DNA of 64,000 nt. Source: Martinezella rhizogenes (GTDB lineage: Bacteria > Pseudomonadota > Alphaproteobacteria > Rhizobiales > Rhizobiaceae). The stretch lies in NCBI RefSeq assembly GCF_007002745.1, contig NZ_SGNY01000003.1, positions 248,001 to 312,000 of the forward strand. Reading direction: 5' to 3'. The notes below the pieces were generated by a model. The model saw nothing but the letters and a program-made list of their open reading frames with translations, had not been told where the DNA came from and made no database searches. Below are positions 19,290 through 28,438 of this stretch, piece after piece; position 1 is the first letter of the stretch, and every line of letters begins with the position of its first letter. The translations under genes and the position numbers were made by a program.

Positions 19290-19880
19290 CTACTGTTTTT
19301 TCTGCGATTTCGGATCGAGCATGATCCGAACGGGGCCGCCGCAGCTTTCGAGCTTCGCCTGTCCCGAGTTCATGAGGACAGTGAGCTTGCAGCCGGTGAA
19401 TACATTCGTGCCCTCGGACAGAACGACCTGCTTGCCCGTCAGGATGAAGGTCTGCGCCGCCATGTCGAATTCGCCATGATCAGCCGTGGCCTTCTGGGTC
19501 TCGGACGTCAGATAGACATTGTTATCGACGAAGATTTTTTCGATATTGGCGTCACCACTGGTGAGCGAGGAGCCCTCGCCCTTGTAGTTGACCGTCATCT
19601 TGCCGGCCTGAAGGGTGGTCGTGCCCTGCACAACTTTCACGTTTCCGGTGAAGTAGGCCTTGCGCTCCTGATCCCGGATTTCGAGCTGGTCGCTTTCGAT
19701 CGCGATCGGCTGATCGCTGGAGAGCTTCACACCCTGCATGTTGCTGGTGGTGCTCTGGGCGAAGGCCACGGTTGCGAGACAGGAGAAAACAAGACCTGCG
19801 GCTGCAACGCCTGCGGATCTGCCAAGGGAAACGGGACGGGAAACTTGCATCATCTGGACCGGGCTCTCACTTGGCTTCAT
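19290..19880 (-). CDS. lptA: LPS transport periplasmic protein LptA
   Basis: LptA bridges inner and outer membranes and carries lipopolysaccharide across the periplasm on a beta-jellyroll (OstA fold). I chose ATG 19880 (MKPSESPVQMMQ), which overlaps the lptC stop by 14 bases and gives 196 residues. The signal peptide GRSAGVAAAGLVFSCLATVA ends near AFA (about residue 42). The jellyroll contains QPIAIESDQLEIRD, AYFTGNVKVVQG, LQAGKMTVNY and FILTGKQVVLSEG. Its position between lptC and lptB supports the call. Confidence 0.92.
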   Translation of the reverse strand: MKPSESPVQMMQVSRPVSLGRSAGVAAAGLVFSCLATVAFAQSTTSNMQGVKLSSDQPIAIESDQLEIRDQERKAYFTGNVKVVQGTTTLQAGKMTVNYKGEGSSLTSGDANIEKIFVDNNVYLTSETQKATADHGEFDMAAQTFILTGKQVVLSEGTNVFTGCKLTVLMNSGQAKLESCGGPVRIMLDPKSQKKQ

Positions 19881-20532
19881 TTTTGATATTGGATGCAGCG
19901 ATACGTGCCCGTACCTGCCCCGAAAATGTAATTGTCTTGCCATTATCGGCGATATCAATCGATTGCGCAACAATGGCACCGTCGTTTGTTTTGATCGAAA
20001 CGGGCTCTTTGCTGCTCATTTTTCCGGCCTTCAAATCAACATCCGCAGACTGGAACTTCGCTTGTATGCCATTGCTGAGATTGATGTCAAAAGGTGCCGT
20101 CATCTTCAGCGTATTGGTGGCCCGGTCGAAAATGCCTTCCTTGGCGATCACCTGTGCGACGCTGTCATTGACAGGCACTGCGGCCAGAACTTTTTCCAGC
20201 GTCATCAGGTTGGGATTGGCGATATCCTGCAACGCACGGTCGGCGTTCATGGAATAATCGATCCCCTTCTCGTTGCGGCCGGCAACGGCAGGTTTTTCCA
20301 TCACGATCTTGCCGTCTTCGATCCTTGCGCTTTCCAGCGAAACCTCGTCTGGCGCCCAGGTGCGGATGAGCGAAACGGCGATGAAGGCGAGCGAAATCAC
20401 CGCGGCACTGAGCGGCAGGATGATTTTCAACCGCTTCACGCGCGCGGAATGCCGCAGAGCGCGCTCGTAAGCGCCGTTCTGGTCATTCGGCAGCGGAAAT
20501 GCTGGCGCGGGTTCGCGGAGTCGTTCAAGCAT
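19867..20532 (-). CDS. lptC: LPS export protein LptC
   Basis: Bitopic inner-membrane protein that passes lipopolysaccharide from LptB2FG to LptA. A transmembrane segment (IILPLSAAVISLAFIAVSLI, about 37-56) is followed by a periplasmic jellyroll with KLMxTG-like segments (IAKEGIFDRATNTLKMTAPF). The ATG at 20532 (MLERLREP, 221 residues) is preferred; the open frame begins 15 residues earlier at a TTG. It heads the lptC-lptA-lptB operon. Confidence 0.88.
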   Translation of the reverse strand: MLERLREPAPAFPLPNDQNGAYERALRHSARVKRLKIILPLSAAVISLAFIAVSLIRTWAPDEVSLESARIEDGKIVMEKPAVAGRNEKGIDYSMNADRALQDIANPNLMTLEKVLAAVPVNDSVAQVIAKEGIFDRATNTLKMTAPFDINLSNGIQAKFQSADVDLKAGKMSSKEPVSIKTNDGAIVAQSIDIADNGKTITFSGQVRARIAASNIKNEAK

Positions 20533-20779
20533 AAGAGTGGGTCCGGAAACTTCCTGGGTGCCATTTTTGGCGCACAATTGAAGCTTGTATGTTTATCTGA
20601 ATGTGTTTGGCACGAGTGCTTTGTCCTGCCAATATGGTTTTTGTCTGGAAAGGTGCAAGGGAAATGCGAATTTTATCGTAATTCTGGTTTCCTTATTGTT
20701 TCCTTGCGGCTTCGCGCTAGAAGAACCATATGGCCGTGAAGCACGCGTGGCGTCAAAGGCCGGATGGCAGAGGTTCTCG

Positions 20780-21733
20780 ATGGATAATATGGCGATAGCA
20801 GATCGCAGGCAATTGCGCCGCAAGCTGACTTTCTGGCGGATTGCCGCTGTTTTGCTGTTTGTCGTCGGTATTTTCGGCCTTTACCGGTTTTTCTGGACCG
20901 AGCCGCAGCAAAGTGCCAAGCCGCATATCGCCCGCGTCGAGATTTCCGGTCTGATCCAGGACAATACGGAGCTTCTGGAACGGCTCGACAAGATCGCCAA
21001 GAGCGACAATGTCAAAGGGCTGATCGTGTCGATCTCCTCACCGGGCGGCACCACCTATGGCGGTGAGCGTATCTTCAAGGCCATTCGCGGCGTTGCGGAC
21101 AAGAAGCCGGTCGTTTCCGACGTCCGCACGCTGGCCGCCTCCGCCGGTTACATGATCGCTTCGGCTGGCGACGTCATCGTCGCGGGGGAAACCTCGATCA
21201 CCGGTTCGATCGGCGTCATCTTTCAATATCCGCAGGTGGGCCAACTGATGGACAAGCTCGGCGTCTCGCTGCAGGAAATCAAGTCCTCCCCGTTGAAGGC
21301 GGAACCTTCGCCGTTCCACGAGGCACCTGAAGAAGCAAAGACGATGATCCGAGCCATGGTGATGGACAGCTATGGCTGGTTCGTTGACCTTGTGGCCGAT
21401 CGTCGCAAGCTGCCGCGTGAGGATGTGCTGAAACTGGCGGATGGATCGATTTTCACCGGCAGGCAGGCGCTCGCCAACAAGCTGGTCGATACGCTCGGTG
21501 GCGAAAAGGAAATCCGCGGTTATCTCGAAACGCACGGCGTCGCCAAGGATTTGCCGATCGTCGAATGGCGCGCACCGTCGTCTCGTTCGCCTTTTTCGTT
21601 TTTCAGTGTTGCGCAAATAGCGAAGTTTCTGGGATATGACGATTTAATTCCCTTTGCGGGACCCGGCCAGCTCGGTGCGGACAAGTTGTTTCTTGACGGT
21701 CTTGTTTCCGTTTGGCAGGTTGGGCCACGTTAA
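20780..21733 (+). CDS. S49-family (SppA-like) signal peptide peptidase
   Basis: Membrane-anchored serine protease of the SppA/S49 family, which degrades leftover signal peptides and membrane-protein fragments. The start at 20780 ([12 protein letters not shown]) has a GCAGAGG ribosome binding site. A signal anchor lies at about 20-36 ([19 protein letters not shown]). The Ser/Lys dyad is likely Ser121 in [15 protein letters not shown] and Lys173 in [11 protein letters not shown], with the helper motif SSPGG (about 87-91). The 317-residue length is the short, one-domain form. ihfB follows after 26 bases. Confidence 0.92.
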   Translation: MDNMAIADRRQLRRKLTFWRIAAVLLFVVGIFGLYRFFWTEPQQSAKPHIARVEISGLIQDNTELLERLDKIAKSDNVKGLIVSISSPGGTTYGGERIFKAIRGVADKKPVVSDVRTLAASAGYMIASAGDVIVAGETSITGSIGVIFQYPQVGQLMDKLGVSLQEIKSSPLKAEPSPFHEAPEEAKTMIRAMVMDSYGWFVDLVADRRKLPREDVLKLADGSIFTGRQALANKLVDTLGGEKEIRGYLETHGVAKDLPIVEWRAPSSRSPFSFFSVAQIAKFLGYDDLIPFAGPGQLGADKLFLDGLVSVWQVGPR

Positions 21734-21759
21734 AAATCCAATTCTTTCAGGGGGCAACC

Positions 21760-22065
21760 GTGATCAAATCTGAACTGGTGCAGATCGTTGCTGCGCGTAA
21801 CCCGCACCTTTATCACCGTGACGTGGAAAACATCGTCAATGCGGTGCTGGATGAAATCACCGATGCCCTGGCGGGTGGAAATCGTGTCGAGCTTCGTGGT
21901 TTCGGCGCATTTTCCGTGAAAAACCGACCTTCACGTTCGGGGCGGAACCCGCGCACGGGCGAATCGGTTTTCGTCGAGGAAAAATGGGTGCCTTTCTTCA
22001 AGACGGGCAAGGAGCTGCGTGAGCGCCTTAACCCTGGAATGGGTGACGAAGAAGAGGACGATTGA
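21760..22065 (+). CDS. ihfB: Integration host factor subunit beta
   Basis: IHF-beta pairs with IHF-alpha to bend DNA sharply in replication, recombination and sigma-54 transcription. GTG 21760 follows a strong AGGGGG ribosome binding site and gives [17 protein letters not shown], 101 residues. The HU/IHF core has [27 protein letters not shown], with the DNA-intercalating proline arm (residues about 55-80). The acidic tail GDEEEDD is extra. The gene lies between the S49 peptidase and the LapA-domain gene. Confidence 0.95.
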   Translation: MIKSELVQIVAARNPHLYHRDVENIVNAVLDEITDALAGGNRVELRGFGAFSVKNRPSRSGRNPRTGESVFVEEKWVPFFKTGKELRERLNPGMGDEEEDD

Positions 22066-22130
22066 TCGTCCCGGACGCAGGACGCCGGAAACGGAGCCGG
22101 CGGAACCCCGCAGCGATGGAGTAATGTCGG

Positions 22131-22472
22131 ATGTCGAAAAAAATCATCAACCTCATCATCCTGCTTCCGCTGGCGATCATCCTCGTCATCCTGTGCGTGG
22201 CCAACCGTCAGGCCGTGACGCTTGCACTCAACCCCTTCCGTCCCGATGACGGCGTTCTGTCCTTCACCGCGCCGTTTTTCGTGTTCCTGTTTCTGGCCGT
22301 CATTTTTGGCGTGTTGCTGGGATCGGCAGCCACATGGTTCGCGCAGGGCAAACATCGCAAACGCGCCCGTATCGAAGCCAGGGAAGCGGTTCGCTGGCAC
22401 GATGAGGCGAACCGCCAAAAGGCGACTTCGGCCGCTCAGCTTCCGAATGCGGGCCAACTCCCGGCAAAGTGA
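22131..22472 (+). CDS. LapA-domain (DUF1049) membrane protein
   Basis: A 113-residue inner-membrane protein with two hydrophobic segments (IINLIILLPLAIILVILCVANR, about 5-26; FFVFLFLAVIFGVLLGSAATWF, about 48-69). The signature ANRQAVTLALNPF lies between them, and a basic cytoplasmic tail follows. It matches the LapA/DUF1049 family; in Escherichia coli LapA helps assemble or regulate lipopolysaccharide synthesis. It lies 65 bases after ihfB, a common neighbour. The exact role here is unproven. Confidence 0.85.
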   Translation: MSKKIINLIILLPLAIILVILCVANRQAVTLALNPFRPDDGVLSFTAPFFVFLFLAVIFGVLLGSAATWFAQGKHRKRARIEAREAVRWHDEANRQKATSAAQLPNAGQLPAK

Positions 22473-22564
22473 TATAGCCGACAGTCGTTCCGGCTCTAGT
22501 CGAGCGGCGTGCGGAATGCTATTTGCTGCGCCATAAGACGCGGGCAGAAGCGGAAAGATTTCCA

Positions 22565-23698
22565 TTGAAGAAAAAAGACAGCCGGCCGGGCAATCGTGCA
22601 CGTGCCGGGAGCGAGAAAAAACAGGTTCATGCCGCAAAGCCGGCGCGACGCGCCGATGCAGCGTCGAAAAAGCGCGAACCCGACGCGGTTCGCAGCGTGC
22701 CGAAACCTGCACCGAAGGAGAAGGTTGCTGCCGCACCGGCGGTTGAGCAGGCGCCTGCACGGCCCCTCAAGCAGCGCACCGGGGAACGTCCCGCAGAACA
22801 GGTTCCGGTCATTCTGGAATCGAGCGGTGCCGGCGATTTTCACCTGATCGACAGCGGCAATGGCCTAAAGCTCGAACAATATGGCGACTACCGCATCGTC
22901 CGTCCCGAGGCGCAGGCGCTGTGGCAACCGTCGGTCCCCGACCGGGTGTGGCAGAATGCCGATGCCATTTTTACCGGCGATACGGATGAAGACGGCATGG
23001 GCCGCTGGCGCTTTCCGAAGACGGCGCTGGGCGAAACCTGGCCCTTGTCCCTGCTCGGCGTTGAATTTCTGGGCCGCTTCACGGCCTTCCGGCACGTCGG
23101 CGTCTTCCCGGAACAGATCGTCCATTGGGAATGGCTGAAACATGCCGTCGAGACGGCCGACCGGCCGCTGAAAGTGCTGAACCTCTTCGGTTACACCGGC
23201 GTCGCCTCGCTGGTTGCGGCCGCCGCGGGGGCTGAAGTCACCCATGTCGATGCTTCCAAGAAGGCGATTGGCTGGGCCAAGGAAAATCAGGCGCTTGCCG
23301 GGCTGGAACAGGCGCCCATCCGCTGGATCTGCGAAGATGCGATGAAATTCATCCAGCGTGAGGAGCGTCGTGGCAGCACCTATGACATCATCCTCACCGA
23401 CCCGCCGAAATTCGGCCGAGGCACCCATGGCGAGGTCTGGCAATTGTTTGACCATCTGCCGTTGATGCTGGATATCTGCCGGGAAATCCTCTCACCCAAG
23501 GCGCTCGGCCTGGTGCTGACGGCCTATTCCATCAGGGCCAGTTTTTATTCGATGCACGAGCTGATGCGCGAAATCATGCGTGGCGCCGGCGGCGCCGTTG
23601 CGTCAGGCGAGCTCGTCATTCGCGAGGCCGGGCTTGACGGCAAGACGCCGGGCCGGGTGCTTTCCACATCGCTGTTCAGCCGTTGGGAGCCGAAATGA
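22565..23698 (+). CDS. Class I SAM-dependent RNA methyltransferase (RlmI-like)
   Basis: The methyltransferase core (about 170-377) has motif I NLFGYTGVASLVAAAAGA with HVDASKKAIGWAKEN, and motif IV LTDPPKFGRG, matching the RlmI/YccW-type rRNA methyltransferase superfamily. The first ~75 residues are a Lys/Arg/Pro/Ala-rich low-complexity tail, probably an RNA-binding extension. No ATG fits: I propose TTG 22565 (377 residues), with GGAAAG upstream; TTG 22523 is an alternative. It overlaps the next RNA methyltransferase gene by 4 bases. The target base is not determinable. Confidence 0.8.
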   Translation: MKKKDSRPGNRARAGSEKKQVHAAKPARRADAASKKREPDAVRSVPKPAPKEKVAAAPAVEQAPARPLKQRTGERPAEQVPVILESSGAGDFHLIDSGNGLKLEQYGDYRIVRPEAQALWQPSVPDRVWQNADAIFTGDTDEDGMGRWRFPKTALGETWPLSLLGVEFLGRFTAFRHVGVFPEQIVHWEWLKHAVETADRPLKVLNLFGYTGVASLVAAAAGAEVTHVDASKKAIGWAKENQALAGLEQAPIRWICEDAMKFIQREERRGSTYDIILTDPPKFGRGTHGEVWQLFDHLPLMLDICREILSPKALGLVLTAYSIRASFYSMHELMREIMRGAGGAVASGELVIREAGLDGKTPGRVLSTSLFSRWEPK

Positions 23699-24555
23699 TG
23701 AAAGATATGCGCGAAAACACCACGCGCCGGGTTGGCCAGGTCAAGGAAGTGACCAGCCTCGCCAATCCCATCATCAAGGATATCAAGGCGCTCACCCAGA
23801 AAAAGGGCAGGGAAGAGACCGGCACCTTCATGGCGGAAGGCTTGAAGCTGGTCATCGATGCCCTCGAACTCGGCTGGACGATCAAGACGCTGGTTTACGC
23901 AAAGGCCGCCAAGGGCAAGCCGCTGGTAGAGCAGGCGGCGGTCAAGACGGTCGCGTCAGGCGGGCTGGTGCTCGAAGTCAGCGAAAAAGTCATTGCCTCG
24001 ATCACCCGCCGCGACAATCCGCAGATGGTCGTCGGCATTTTTGAACAGAAATGGGCCTCTCTCAGGGATATTCGCCCGGAAAAGGGCGAGACCTATATCG
24101 CGCTCGACCGTGTCCGCGATCCCGGCAATCTCGGCACCATCATCCGCACCGCCGATGCGGCGGGCGCCTCCGGTGTCATTCTGGTCGGCGATTGTACCGA
24201 TCCTTTCTCGCTGGAAACGGTTCGCGCCACCATGGGTTCGGTCTTCGCCATGCCCGTCGCCCGTGCCTCGGTTGAGGAATTCCTCTCCTGGAAAAAATCG
24301 GCGCAGGTTAGCGTCGTCGCCACCCATCTCTCGGGTTCCTCGGATTATCGGAAGATCGACTATGCCGGCAGGCCGGTCGTGCTTTTGATGGGTAACGAGC
24401 AATCCGGTCTGCCGCCGGAACTGGCTGGCAAGGCGGATCAGCTGGCGCGCATCCCCCAGCAGGGCCGTGCCGACAGCCTCAATCTCGCCATCGCAACCGC
24501 CGTGATGCTTTTCGAAGCACGGCGCCATCTCCTCGAACTGGCACCGGTGAAGTAA
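23695..24555 (+). CDS. TrmH/SpoU-family RNA 2'-O-methyltransferase
   Basis: A 286-residue SPOUT methyltransferase. The N-terminal substrate-binding domain covers about 15-100 ([30 protein letters not shown]). The knotted catalytic domain has [22 protein letters not shown] (motif 1 with catalytic Arg, about 140), [12 protein letters not shown] (motif 2) and [23 protein letters not shown] (motif 3). It resembles TsnR/RlmB-type 23S rRNA methyltransferases; the exact nucleotide is unknown. ATG 23695 overlaps the previous stop, and lspA overlaps its own stop by one base. Confidence 0.9.
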   Translation: MMKDMRENTTRRVGQVKEVTSLANPIIKDIKALTQKKGREETGTFMAEGLKLVIDALELGWTIKTLVYAKAAKGKPLVEQAAVKTVASGGLVLEVSEKVIASITRRDNPQMVVGIFEQKWASLRDIRPEKGETYIALDRVRDPGNLGTIIRTADAAGASGVILVGDCTDPFSLETVRATMGSVFAMPVARASVEEFLSWKKSAQVSVVATHLSGSSDYRKIDYAGRPVVLLMGNEQSGLPPELAGKADQLARIPQQGRADSLNLAIATAVMLFEARRHLLELAPVK

Positions 24556-25043
24556 TGGCCAAAGCGGCTTTGTTTTCGAAGTTCGGCCCGGCCTTTGCGC
24601 TGATCATCGCCGCACTGGTGCTGGACCAGATCGTCAAGCAACTGGTCGAAGCCTATCTGCCATTGCAGGAGATGGTGCCGGTCATTCCGTTTCTGGCGCT
24701 TTACCGCACCTATAATCTCGGCGTCGCCTTTTCGATGCTATCGGACATGCAGGGCTGGTTCATTGTCAGCATGCGGCTCGTTATTGTCGTCTTCGTGCTG
24801 TGGTTGTGGCGCAAGACGGCGGCGGACCGCACCTTTGCCCATCTCGGCTTTGCCTTCATCATCGCGGGTGCTGCCGGCAATCTTCTCGACCGGTTCTTTT
24901 ATGGACACGTCATCGACTACATCCTGTTTCACACGCAGACATGGTCCTTCGCTGTGTTCAATCTCGCCGACAGTTTCATAACCATCGGTGCAGCCTGCGT
25001 CATTCTTGACGAATTTCTGCACGCCCGGGCGGCTAAAAAGTAA
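24555..25043 (+). CDS. lspA: Lipoprotein signal peptidase (signal peptidase II)
   Basis: Inner-membrane aspartyl protease that removes signal peptides from diacylated prolipoproteins; Lnt, also in this window, acts next. The 162-residue product has four transmembrane segments. The conserved boxes are LDQIVKQ (about 22), [10 protein letters not shown] (about 54), [20 protein letters not shown] (catalytic Asp in NLLDR, about 116) and [12 protein letters not shown] (catalytic Asp, about 139). The ATG overlaps the stop of the TrmH-family gene (TAATG), so translation is coupled. Confidence 0.96.
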   Translation: MAKAALFSKFGPAFALIIAALVLDQIVKQLVEAYLPLQEMVPVIPFLALYRTYNLGVAFSMLSDMQGWFIVSMRLVIVVFVLWLWRKTAADRTFAHLGFAFIIAGAAGNLLDRFFYGHVIDYILFHTQTWSFAVFNLADSFITIGAACVILDEFLHARAAKK

Positions 25044-25098
25044 AATTTTAGGGTTTGCACCAAACATATCAAAACCGCTGCCATGGTAGCGGTTGCAT

Positions 25099-27342
25099 AT
25101 GAGCGAACTGGCAAAACTTCGGGAAAAAGTTTCAGACGGGCTTGGGCTGGCGCCTGTAGCGGCGCAGCCGGATGATCGTGTCGACGCGACAAGGCGGCAT
25201 GCCGGCACGAAACACGAGATCGGCTCAGGGCCGATTTCCCTCTACGTTGCCATTTCGTTGTCGGTCGGCGCATTCGTCGCTGCGCTGATTGCGCTTGCAG
25301 TGCCCTATGTGATCACCGTCGCCGTAGCATCCTTTTTCGGCGCCGTGCTCGTCGGTGTCCTTCTCTACGCGCTGTTTGGCAAACCGGTCCGAAATACAGA
25401 CGCGCTGGCCGAGGATTTGGATGTCCGGCTGCGGCAGACGCAGAACCGCTCGCTGATCGCCGAGATGCAGGAATCCATGGGTGATATCGTCGTCATCCGC
25501 AATCTGGATAGGCGTATCGTTGAAGCGAACCGGATCTTTCGTGAAATGACGGGATGCTCGGCCCCCGAAGGGTTGAGTTGCGAGGAAATCGGCATTGCCT
25601 TCCGTCCAGGCGACAAGGTTCACGCCTATGACGTGGAAATTGCCACCCCTTTCGGACAGCGCATCTTCTCCTGGCACGATGTGGTAACCCGCGATCTGGC
25701 CAGCAGCCGTCTTCTCATCAGCAGCATCGCCAGAGACGTGACGGAAGAGCGGCTTGCGCTTGCCGAAAGGGAAGACGCCCGTTTGCGCGCCGAAAAGGCC
25801 GATGCCGAAAAGGCAAGGCTGCTTGCCACGGTAAGTCATGAAATCCGCCTGCCGCTTTCCGGCATGCTCGGCATGAACCATCTGCTGTCACAAACGAAGA
25901 TCAACGAAGAGCAGCGTAATTATCTTGATGGCATGAAGCAGTCCGGCCAGTCGCTGGTGCAGCTCGTTGAGGATCTGCTGGATTATTCGAGCATGGAAGC
26001 GGGCCGCTTCAAGCTCAATCCGCGCGCGGAAAACCTGCGGCGGTTGATCGAGAGCATTGTCGAGATGCTGGCGCACCGCGCCCACGAAAAAGGGATCGAA
26101 ATCACCTCCTTCGTCAGCCCTGACGTGCCCGATTATCTCGATTTCGATCCGGCAAGACTGCGGCAGGTTCTGTTCAATCTTCTCGGAAACGCCGTCAAAT
26201 TCACCCGCGAAGGCGGGGTTGTCATCCGGGCGCGCATGGTCGAGGGCGAATTGCAGGTGACCGTTGAGGATACCGGTCCGGGCATGAGCGAGAGCGAACA
26301 GGCCCGTATCTTCGGTGAATTCGAGCAGGCAGGGCCGATGTCGCAGCGAAGTGCCGGCACGGGCCTCGGTCTTGCGATTTCCGCCCGCATCGTGCGGGAA
26401 TTCGGCGGCAGCCTTACGGTTTCGAGCCACAGGGGGAAGGGCAGTATCTTCACGCTTTCGTTCCGCCCGGGCGGCGCGCCCGTTGCAGTTCCGGATCCTG
26501 GCCGGCGCCGCTGTCTGCAACACACCAATGTCCTGCTGATTGCGCCCAGGGGTGTGGCTGGGGCGGTGACGATGGAGGCGATAGAGGCGTTTGGCGGCAA
26601 ATGTGTTCTCATTCATCAGCCGGAAGATCTGCAAAAGCTGCGGGATGGGGCAGCTGACCTTAGTGCCGATCTCACCGATATCATCGTCGACCGGCGCGTT
26701 TCACCCCTGTTCAGGGATACCCTGAAGGATTGGCCGCAGCAGAATGTTCGCCGCACCCTGCTGGTGAGCCCGGAGGAACGGCCTTCGACGATGCATGTCT
26801 CCTTCGACGCCTGGCTTATCCGACCACTGCGCGAAAAATCGCTGATCGACGTCCTCTGTGGCCGCCTGCGGGGCATAGAACGCCGCGACGCGCTGAACGA
26901 CAACCACCCCGATGTGGGCTTTTCATCACGGTTGAAGGAAGGGGCAAGTGGCGTCGAAATTCTCGTGGCCGAGGATGATGCCGTCAATGCCCGCATCATC
27001 CGGGCGGTCCTGGAGAAGAGCGGCTATATCGTTCGTGCCGTCGATGATTTTCAGGCCCTGCGGCAGTCGTTGGCGCCGGGTGCTGCCCGTTTGCCGCATC
27101 TCGTCATCTCGGATCTCAATATGCCAGGTGGCGAGGGGCTTGAGGTGCTGCCGGAACTTTTCTGCACGTTGAGGGATGAGAGAAATATTCCCGTCATCGT
27201 GCTCAGTGGTGATGCCAGCGCCGACACGGCTGAAATCCTGCTGAAAGCCGGTGCAGCCAAGGTTTTGACCAAGCCAACCGACCCGAGACAGCTGGTTGAG
27301 GAAATTCGTCGTATGCTGGAGGCGAAACGCCTTTCGCCATAA
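25099..27342 (+). CDS. Hybrid sensor histidine kinase/response regulator with PAS and a degenerate middle receiver
   Basis: A 747-residue hybrid kinase. Two transmembrane helices (about 47-95) have almost no periplasmic loop. A PAS domain (about 120-215) has the typical MGDIVVIRNLDRRIVEANRIF start. HisKA has H247 in SHEIRLPLSGMLGM, and HATPase_c has NLLGNAVKFT, EDTGPGMSE and GTGLGLAIS. A receiver-like region (about 475-590) lacks a clear phosphorylation site. The C-terminal receiver (about 618-740) has VAEDDAVNARI and the phospho-Asp at about 671 in ISDLNMPGG. The lack of a sensor loop suggests a cytoplasmic or membrane signal. Target unknown; olsB follows. Confidence 0.9.
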   Translation: MSELAKLREKVSDGLGLAPVAAQPDDRVDATRRHAGTKHEIGSGPISLYVAISLSVGAFVAALIALAVPYVITVAVASFFGAVLVGVLLYALFGKPVRNTDALAEDLDVRLRQTQNRSLIAEMQESMGDIVVIRNLDRRIVEANRIFREMTGCSAPEGLSCEEIGIAFRPGDKVHAYDVEIATPFGQRIFSWHDVVTRDLASSRLLISSIARDVTEERLALAEREDARLRAEKADAEKARLLATVSHEIRLPLSGMLGMNHLLSQTKINEEQRNYLDGMKQSGQSLVQLVEDLLDYSSMEAGRFKLNPRAENLRRLIESIVEMLAHRAHEKGIEITSFVSPDVPDYLDFDPARLRQVLFNLLGNAVKFTREGGVVIRARMVEGELQVTVEDTGPGMSESEQARIFGEFEQAGPMSQRSAGTGLGLAISARIVREFGGSLTVSSHRGKGSIFTLSFRPGGAPVAVPDPGRRRCLQHTNVLLIAPRGVAGAVTMEAIEAFGGKCVLIHQPEDLQKLRDGAADLSADLTDIIVDRRVSPLFRDTLKDWPQQNVRRTLLVSPEERPSTMHVSFDAWLIRPLREKSLIDVLCGRLRGIERRDALNDNHPDVGFSSRLKEGASGVEILVAEDDAVNARIIRAVLEKSGYIVRAVDDFQALRQSLAPGAARLPHLVISDLNMPGGEGLEVLPELFCTLRDERNIPVIVLSGDASADTAEILLKAGAAKVLTKPTDPRQLVEEIRRMLEAKRLSP

Positions 27343-27360
27343 TAGCTTGACAGACTCGCG

Positions 27361-27409
27361 CTGGCGTCATTTTGTCACTATTCTGTCGTCAATTAGTGAT
27401 TTATGACAG
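27361..27409 (+). promoter_or_regulatory. Candidate PHO box cluster upstream of olsB
   Basis: Three units spaced exactly 11 bases apart: CTGGCGT (27361), TTGTCAC (27372) and CTGTCGT (27383), compared with the PhoB unit CTGTCAT. The opposite strand has a perfect CTGTCATAAAT (27399-27409). A weak -10-like TTTATG lies 10 bases after the last forward unit, the spacing used by PhoB-activated promoters. Confidence 0.4.
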
Positions 27410-27439
27410 GAAAATTCTTTGGTGGCGGAGCGATTCCCC

Positions 27440-28321
27440 ATGGTTGCCGAAATCTTCAATCACGACATTTGTGAAAACAATGTTGTCATTCCCCCACGCC
27501 CTGAGTCCGCTCAGGATAATGAGGGTCTTTTCGGTCGTATCGGCACGCTGGAAACCCGGCTCGCGAGAAATGAGCGCGAGATCGATGCCGCACAATCCGT
27601 GCGTTACAAGGTTTTCGTTGAGGAAATGAATGCGCGCCTTCCCGCTGAGGCGATGCGGCGCAAGCGTGACATCGACGCCTGGGACAGTGTCTGCGACCAC
27701 CTGCTCGTACTGGACAAGGCAATCGAAGGTGACAGCGAGGATCAGATCGTCGGCACCTATCGTCTGCTGCGTCAGGAAACGGCGCTCGCCAATAATGGTT
27801 TTTATTCCGCCAGCGAATTCGACATTGCCGGGCTGGTTGCGCGCCATCCGGGCAAGCGCTTCATGGAGCTTGGCCGCTCCTGCGTGCTGCCGGAATATCG
27901 CACCAAGCGCACGGTCGAGCTTCTGTGGCAGGGCAACTGGGCCTATGCGGTGAAACATCGCATGGACGCCATGATCGGCTGCGCCTCCTTCCCCGGCGTG
28001 CAGCCGGAAACCCATGCGCTGGCGCTCTCCTTCCTTCACCACAATTGCGTTGCGAAAGGCGAGTGGGAGGCTTCGGCGCTTCCCGAGCTTTACCACGAGA
28101 TGGACCTGATGCCGGCGGAGGCGTTGAACACCCGCAAGGCGCTGAACGCCATGCCGCCGCTGATCAAGGGCTATATGCGTCTTGGCGCCATGTTCGGTTC
28201 CGGCGCGGTGGTGGATCATGCCTTCAACACCACGGATGTTCTTGTGGTTCTGCCGGTCACGTCCATCGCCGGCCGCTATATCAGCTATTACGGCGGCGAG
28301 GCCGAGCGCATCAACGGCTGA
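27440..28321 (+). CDS. olsB: L-ornithine N(alpha)-acyltransferase, ornithine lipid synthesis (GNAT-like)
   Basis: OlsB transfers a 3-hydroxyacyl group from acyl carrier protein to ornithine, giving lyso-ornithine lipid, the first step to phosphorus-free ornithine lipids. The 293-residue product matches rhizobial OlsB in length and in blocks such as AQSVRYKVFVEEMNA, GTYRLLR, FMELGRSCVLPEYRTKR, IGCASFPGV, and a C-terminal LPPLIKGY-like segment (MPPLIKGYMRLGA). ATG 27440 has GGAG upstream. The partner OlsA-type acyltransferase is encoded at 40384-41178. PhoB-like sites lie upstream. Confidence 0.85.
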   Translation: MVAEIFNHDICENNVVIPPRPESAQDNEGLFGRIGTLETRLARNEREIDAAQSVRYKVFVEEMNARLPAEAMRRKRDIDAWDSVCDHLLVLDKAIEGDSEDQIVGTYRLLRQETALANNGFYSASEFDIAGLVARHPGKRFMELGRSCVLPEYRTKRTVELLWQGNWAYAVKHRMDAMIGCASFPGVQPETHALALSFLHHNCVAKGEWEASALPELYHEMDLMPAEALNTRKALNAMPPLIKGYMRLGAMFGSGAVVDHAFNTTDVLVVLPVTSIAGRYISYYGGEAERING

Positions 28322-28438
28322 TCGGCTTTTTGCCGGATGTTCCTGTGGGCAGCGGGCCTGCGCGTGTTGTCTTGAGGCGGGCATTCCCGCTAGTGTCGGC
28401 GCTCGTTTTCCGCAACACGATATGACATCGGCAGGCCA

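Noticed and set aside
27342-27360. Extra forward PHO unit at TTGACAG upstream of 27361
   Set aside because: It is out of the 11-base phase of the other units and a weaker match, so it was left out of the element.
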